This document shows positions 6,009 through 8,928 of a DNA stretch of 8,928 bases, piece by piece (the stretch's first letter is position 1; each line of letters starts with the position of its first letter). The DNA is from an uncultured Bacteroidota bacterium (GTDB taxonomy: Bacteria > Bacteroidota > Bacteroidia > Flavobacteriales > BACL11). The notes under the pieces were generated by a model that was given only the letters and a program-made list of their open reading frames with translations, had not been told where the DNA came from and searched no databases. The stretch is taken from assembly GCA_902514225.1 (NCBI GenBank), contig CABXPN010000041.1, positions 1 to 8,928 on the forward strand. Direction: 5' to 3'. The translations under genes and the position numbers were made by a program.

Positions 6009-6662
6009 CATTCCCTCAGGAATACCGTAAAAATGTACTATTTCAATCTTATTAGATAGAGACATAATTCCAGGGTTTATTCCTAGTTTATTTTGAGGAA
6101 TTTCAAATCCTAAATCTGAGTAATACTTTTTCCATGTTTCTAAAGTGTCCTTCGTCTCGGGATGAAGAAAGGTCATAGATTGTAACTGAAAAATAGAATC
6201 TTTTGAGAAAGCTTCATATATTAGTTCCGAGCAGTAATATTTGTCATTATTTGTTAAAAACACATCATCATACTCTTTTTCTAATTGGGATTTTGAAAAT
6301 GACACAGCATTTGCAATAGAATAAGAAAAATCCTTAGTTAATCTTCCAACAATAACTTTCGGATCTCCATTTTGATCAAAAGAACGATTTAAGAAATCAT
6401 CAAGCTTTGTTAATATTACTTTTGGAGGAATTGATTCCAGAACTTTTAATGTGTCATTATCAGAAACTATTAATCCGATATGAGAAAAATTTGCTCCATT
6501 ATATCCTGGAGTTACCAATTCGATTGCATCACAAAGAGGAGAAGAATCTAAATCCTGAAAAAGAATATCGCCTACCTCAAGTTGAAATGTAGTATTTTCT
6601 TTAGTAGTATTATTTCCGCAAGCAATACAAAAGAGACTAAATAGTATAATCCAATTTTTCAT
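6000..6662 (-). CDS. Lipoprotein, YiiX-like permuted papain / NlpC-P60 hydrolase
   Basis: A 220-residue protein of the permuted papain-fold amidase group, known for YiiX/YebB-type cysteine hydrolases acting on peptidoglycan peptides, lipids or other amide/ester bonds. The N-terminus (MKNWIILFSLFCIAC) is a short lipoprotein signal with Cys-15 as the probable lipidated residue; Cys instead of Leu at -3 is unusual. The opening VGDILF (30-35), NFSHIGLIV (58-66, catalytic His-61), a polar residue after a strand (VLES, Glu-76) and YYCSELIYEAF (142-152, nucleophile Cys-144) appear in the His-before-Cys order of the permuted subgroup. It would act in the periplasm or on the outer membrane. It lies downstream of atpC but is separated by a strong terminator, so it is probably transcribed alone from a TATGTTTG box. 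The stop codon abuts that of dtd. The exact substrate cannot be told. Confidence 0.85.
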   Translation of the reverse strand: MKNWIILFSLFCIACGNNTTKENTTFQLEVGDILFQDLDSSPLCDAIELVTPGYNGANFSHIGLIVSDNDTLKVLESIPPKVILTKLDDFLNRSFDQNGDPKVIVGRLTKDFSYSIANAVSFSKSQLEKEYDDVFLTNNDKYYCSELIYEAFSKDSIFQLQSMTFLHPETKDTLETWKKYYSDLGFEIPQNKLGINPGIMSLSNKIEIVHFYGIPEGMKK

Positions 6663-6666
6663 TTTT

Positions 6667-6674
6667 CAAACATA
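6667..6674 (-). promoter_or_regulatory. Candidate -7 box of the lipoprotein gene
   Basis: The minus strand reads TATGTTTG, matching TAnnTTTG, and ends 4 bp before the ATG. That spacing predicts a leaderless or nearly leaderless transcript, as for rsgA. It directly joins the T-run of the atpC terminator. No TTG is found at the -33 distance, because that DNA is the terminator stem, so the call is tentative. Confidence 0.35.
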
Positions 6675-6704
6675 AAAAAAAGAGGACCTTTATAGTCCTC
6701 TTTT
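6674..6704 (-). terminator. Rho-independent terminator of atpD-atpC
   Basis: On the minus strand a perfect 10-bp stem, AAAAGAGGAC (6704-6695) and GTCCTCTTTT (6687-6678) around a 7-base loop, runs into a run of eight T (6681-6674). It starts 22 bp after the atpC stop codon. The plus strand also reads into TTTT after the stem, but nothing needs terminating from that side. Confidence 0.9.
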
Positions 6705-6726
6705 ATAAATTATTTTGTTTTATTAA

Positions 6727-6963
6727 TTAATCTGCTAAAACAATGATTTTATTATTTTGCATTTCAATTACACCTCCATTGATTTCAAAATCAGAAACCT
6801 CATCATTTTCATCTGTTACAATAATTTTTCCTTTAGTTAAAGTAGAAATTATAGGTGCGTGATTATTTAAAACTCCAAACTCACCATCAGTTCCTGGAAA
6901 TTTAACTGAAGTAACTTCTCCTTCAAATAGTTTGTTCTCTGGTGTTATTATTTCTAAAATCAT
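6727..6963 (-). CDS. atpC: F1F0 ATP synthase epsilon subunit, short form
   Basis: The epsilon subunit is part of the central rotor stalk of F1 and contacts gamma and the c-ring. At 78 residues it contains only the N-terminal beta-sandwich: MILEIITPE start, FEGEVTSVKFPGTDGEFGVLNNHAPII-like core at 14-40, and a closing IEMQNNKIIVLAD strand pair. The C-terminal helical hairpin of longer homologues (about 130-140 residues in E. coli) is missing. The hairpin is what inhibits ATP hydrolysis in those bacteria, so that regulation should be absent here. Short epsilon subunits are usual in Bacteroidetes, so this is not a truncation caused by mutation. The gene follows atpD after 7 bp and is ended by the terminator at 6674-6704. 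Confidence 0.95.
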   Translation of the reverse strand: MILEIITPENKLFEGEVTSVKFPGTDGEFGVLNNHAPIISTLTKGKIIVTDENDEVSDFEINGGVIEMQNNKIIVLAD

Positions 6964-6970
6964 TTTTAAA

Positions 6971-8482
<1,512 letters not shown>

Positions 8483-8525
8483 TTATTGTTTTATTTTGTT
8501 AAAATAAGTCTTTAATTTTCGTCGG

Positions 8526-8555
8526 CAAAACTACTATTTTTTATTTGTACTACAA
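8526..8555 (-). promoter_or_regulatory. Promoter of atpD-atpC
   Basis: The minus strand has TTG (8555-8553), a 19-bp spacer and TAGTTTTG (8533-8526). This is the best match in the window to the Bacteroidetes consensus of TTG, about 19 bp, TAnnTTTG. The start codon of atpD lies 46 bp downstream of the box, leaving an A/T-rich leader without an obvious Shine-Dalgarno sequence, as is normal in this phylum. Confidence 0.7.
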
Positions 8556-8563
8556 TATAAAGT

Positions 8564-8590
8564 TTGTAAATAAATTTATGTTTAATTTTG
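8564..8590 (+). promoter_or_regulatory. Candidate promoter of ribF
   Basis: TTG (8564-8566), a 16-bp spacer and TAATTTTG (8583-8590) precede the ribF start codon by 37 bp. The -7 box matches TAnnTTTG; the spacer is slightly short. It is back to back with the atpD promoter. Confidence 0.45.
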
Positions 8591-8627
8591 AACAGTTTTT
8601 CAACATTGGTAAAAAAGAGAATATTAA

Positions 8628-8928
8628 GTGAAGATATATAATTCGGTAGAGGAGTTTTCTCCTGACTTTAAGGTTGTTTTAACGCTGGGAACTTTTGATG
8701 GGGTACATATAGGACATCAGTCTATTGTCAGACAATTAAATAAAAATGCGCAAAAAATTGGAGGAGAAAGTGTGTTGTTAACCTTTTACCCACATCCAAG
8801 GTATGTTATTTTTCCTGACGATCAGAAACTGAAATTACTTACAACAATTGAAGAAAGGTCTCGGATGTTAGAAAATTATGGGCTCGATCATTTAATTATT
8901 CAGGAATTTACACCAGAATTTTCAAGAA
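8628..8928 (+). CDS. ribF: Riboflavin kinase / FAD synthetase (5' part)
   Basis: RibF phosphorylates riboflavin to FMN and adenylylates FMN to FAD in the cytoplasm. The first 100 codons are present and the window ends inside the gene. They cover the start of the N-terminal FMN adenylyltransferase domain. LTLGTFDGVHIGHQ at 18-31 holds the nucleotidyltransferase HxGH motif (His-27 to His-30), and LLTFYPHPR at 50-58 is the next conserved block; both are characteristic of RibF. The start is GTG 8628, because an in-frame TAA immediately precedes it (8625-8627) and the family's N-terminus begins a few residues before this motif. The C-terminal riboflavin kinase domain would lie beyond the window. 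It is divergent from atpD over a 148-bp gap holding both promoters. Confidence 0.95.
   Translation, partial: MKIYNSVEEFSPDFKVVLTLGTFDGVHIGHQSIVRQLNKNAQKIGGESVLLTFYPHPRYVIFPDDQKLKLLTTIEERSRMLENYGLDHLIIQEFTPEFSR

Noticed and set aside
6407..6592. Plus-strand open frame of 61 codons
   Set aside because: It is antisense to the lipoprotein gene, across the region encoding the catalytic His; no independent support.
6727..6963. atpC read as a truncated or broken gene because it has only 78 codons
   Set aside because: Short epsilon subunits lacking the C-terminal hairpin are normal in Bacteroidetes, and the gene ends cleanly before a strong terminator.

Overview
The window reads as chromosomal DNA of a Bacteroidota (Bacteroidetes) bacterium, most likely a flavobacterium-like member. 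The evidence is strongly A+T-rich DNA, two kinds of type IX secretion (T9SS) C-terminal sorting domain, an unusually short F1 epsilon subunit, the Bacteroidetes-type insertion in the F1 beta subunit, and TAnnTTTG promoter boxes in front of every transcription unit. Placement below phylum level is inference.

Layout. Positions 59-3451 hold a minus-strand operon of three overlapping genes: an eight-helix membrane protein made of two DoxX-like halves, a secreted beta-propeller-like protein, and a secreted SprB-repeat/PKD protein with a type B T9SS sorting domain. A 143-bp gap (3452-3594) follows. It carries a candidate promoter, a perfect 13-bp inverted repeat and what looks like the 3' end of a broken tRNA gene. 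Next, on the minus strand, comes a secreted protein with an EF-hand-like loop, a Glu/His-rich putative metal site and a C-terminal T9SS-type tail (3595-4563). It is divergent from rsgA-dtd (4621-5999), a translation quality-control pair: a ribosome-assembly GTPase and a D-aminoacyl-tRNA deacylase. dtd converges, with no bases between the stop codons, on a lipoprotein gene of the YiiX-like permuted papain/NlpC-P60 group (6000-6662). A strong terminator separates that gene from atpD-atpC (6727-8479, minus strand). The window closes with the 5' part of ribF (8628 onward, plus strand), divergent from atpD.

How the genes fit together. The right half is housekeeping: ATP synthesis, flavin cofactor synthesis, ribosome maturation and tRNA proofreading. 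The left half is envelope and accessory: three secreted proteins, two with recognisable T9SS signals and one that may carry a truncated one, plus a membrane protein coupled to two of them. The boundary between the halves lies around 3452-4620, where the tRNA fragment and the palindrome sit, and the left part is the likelier place for something undescribed. The overlapping three-gene cassette is the best candidate for an uncharacterised envelope system. No CRISPR array, insertion sequence, intact tRNA or rRNA gene was seen.
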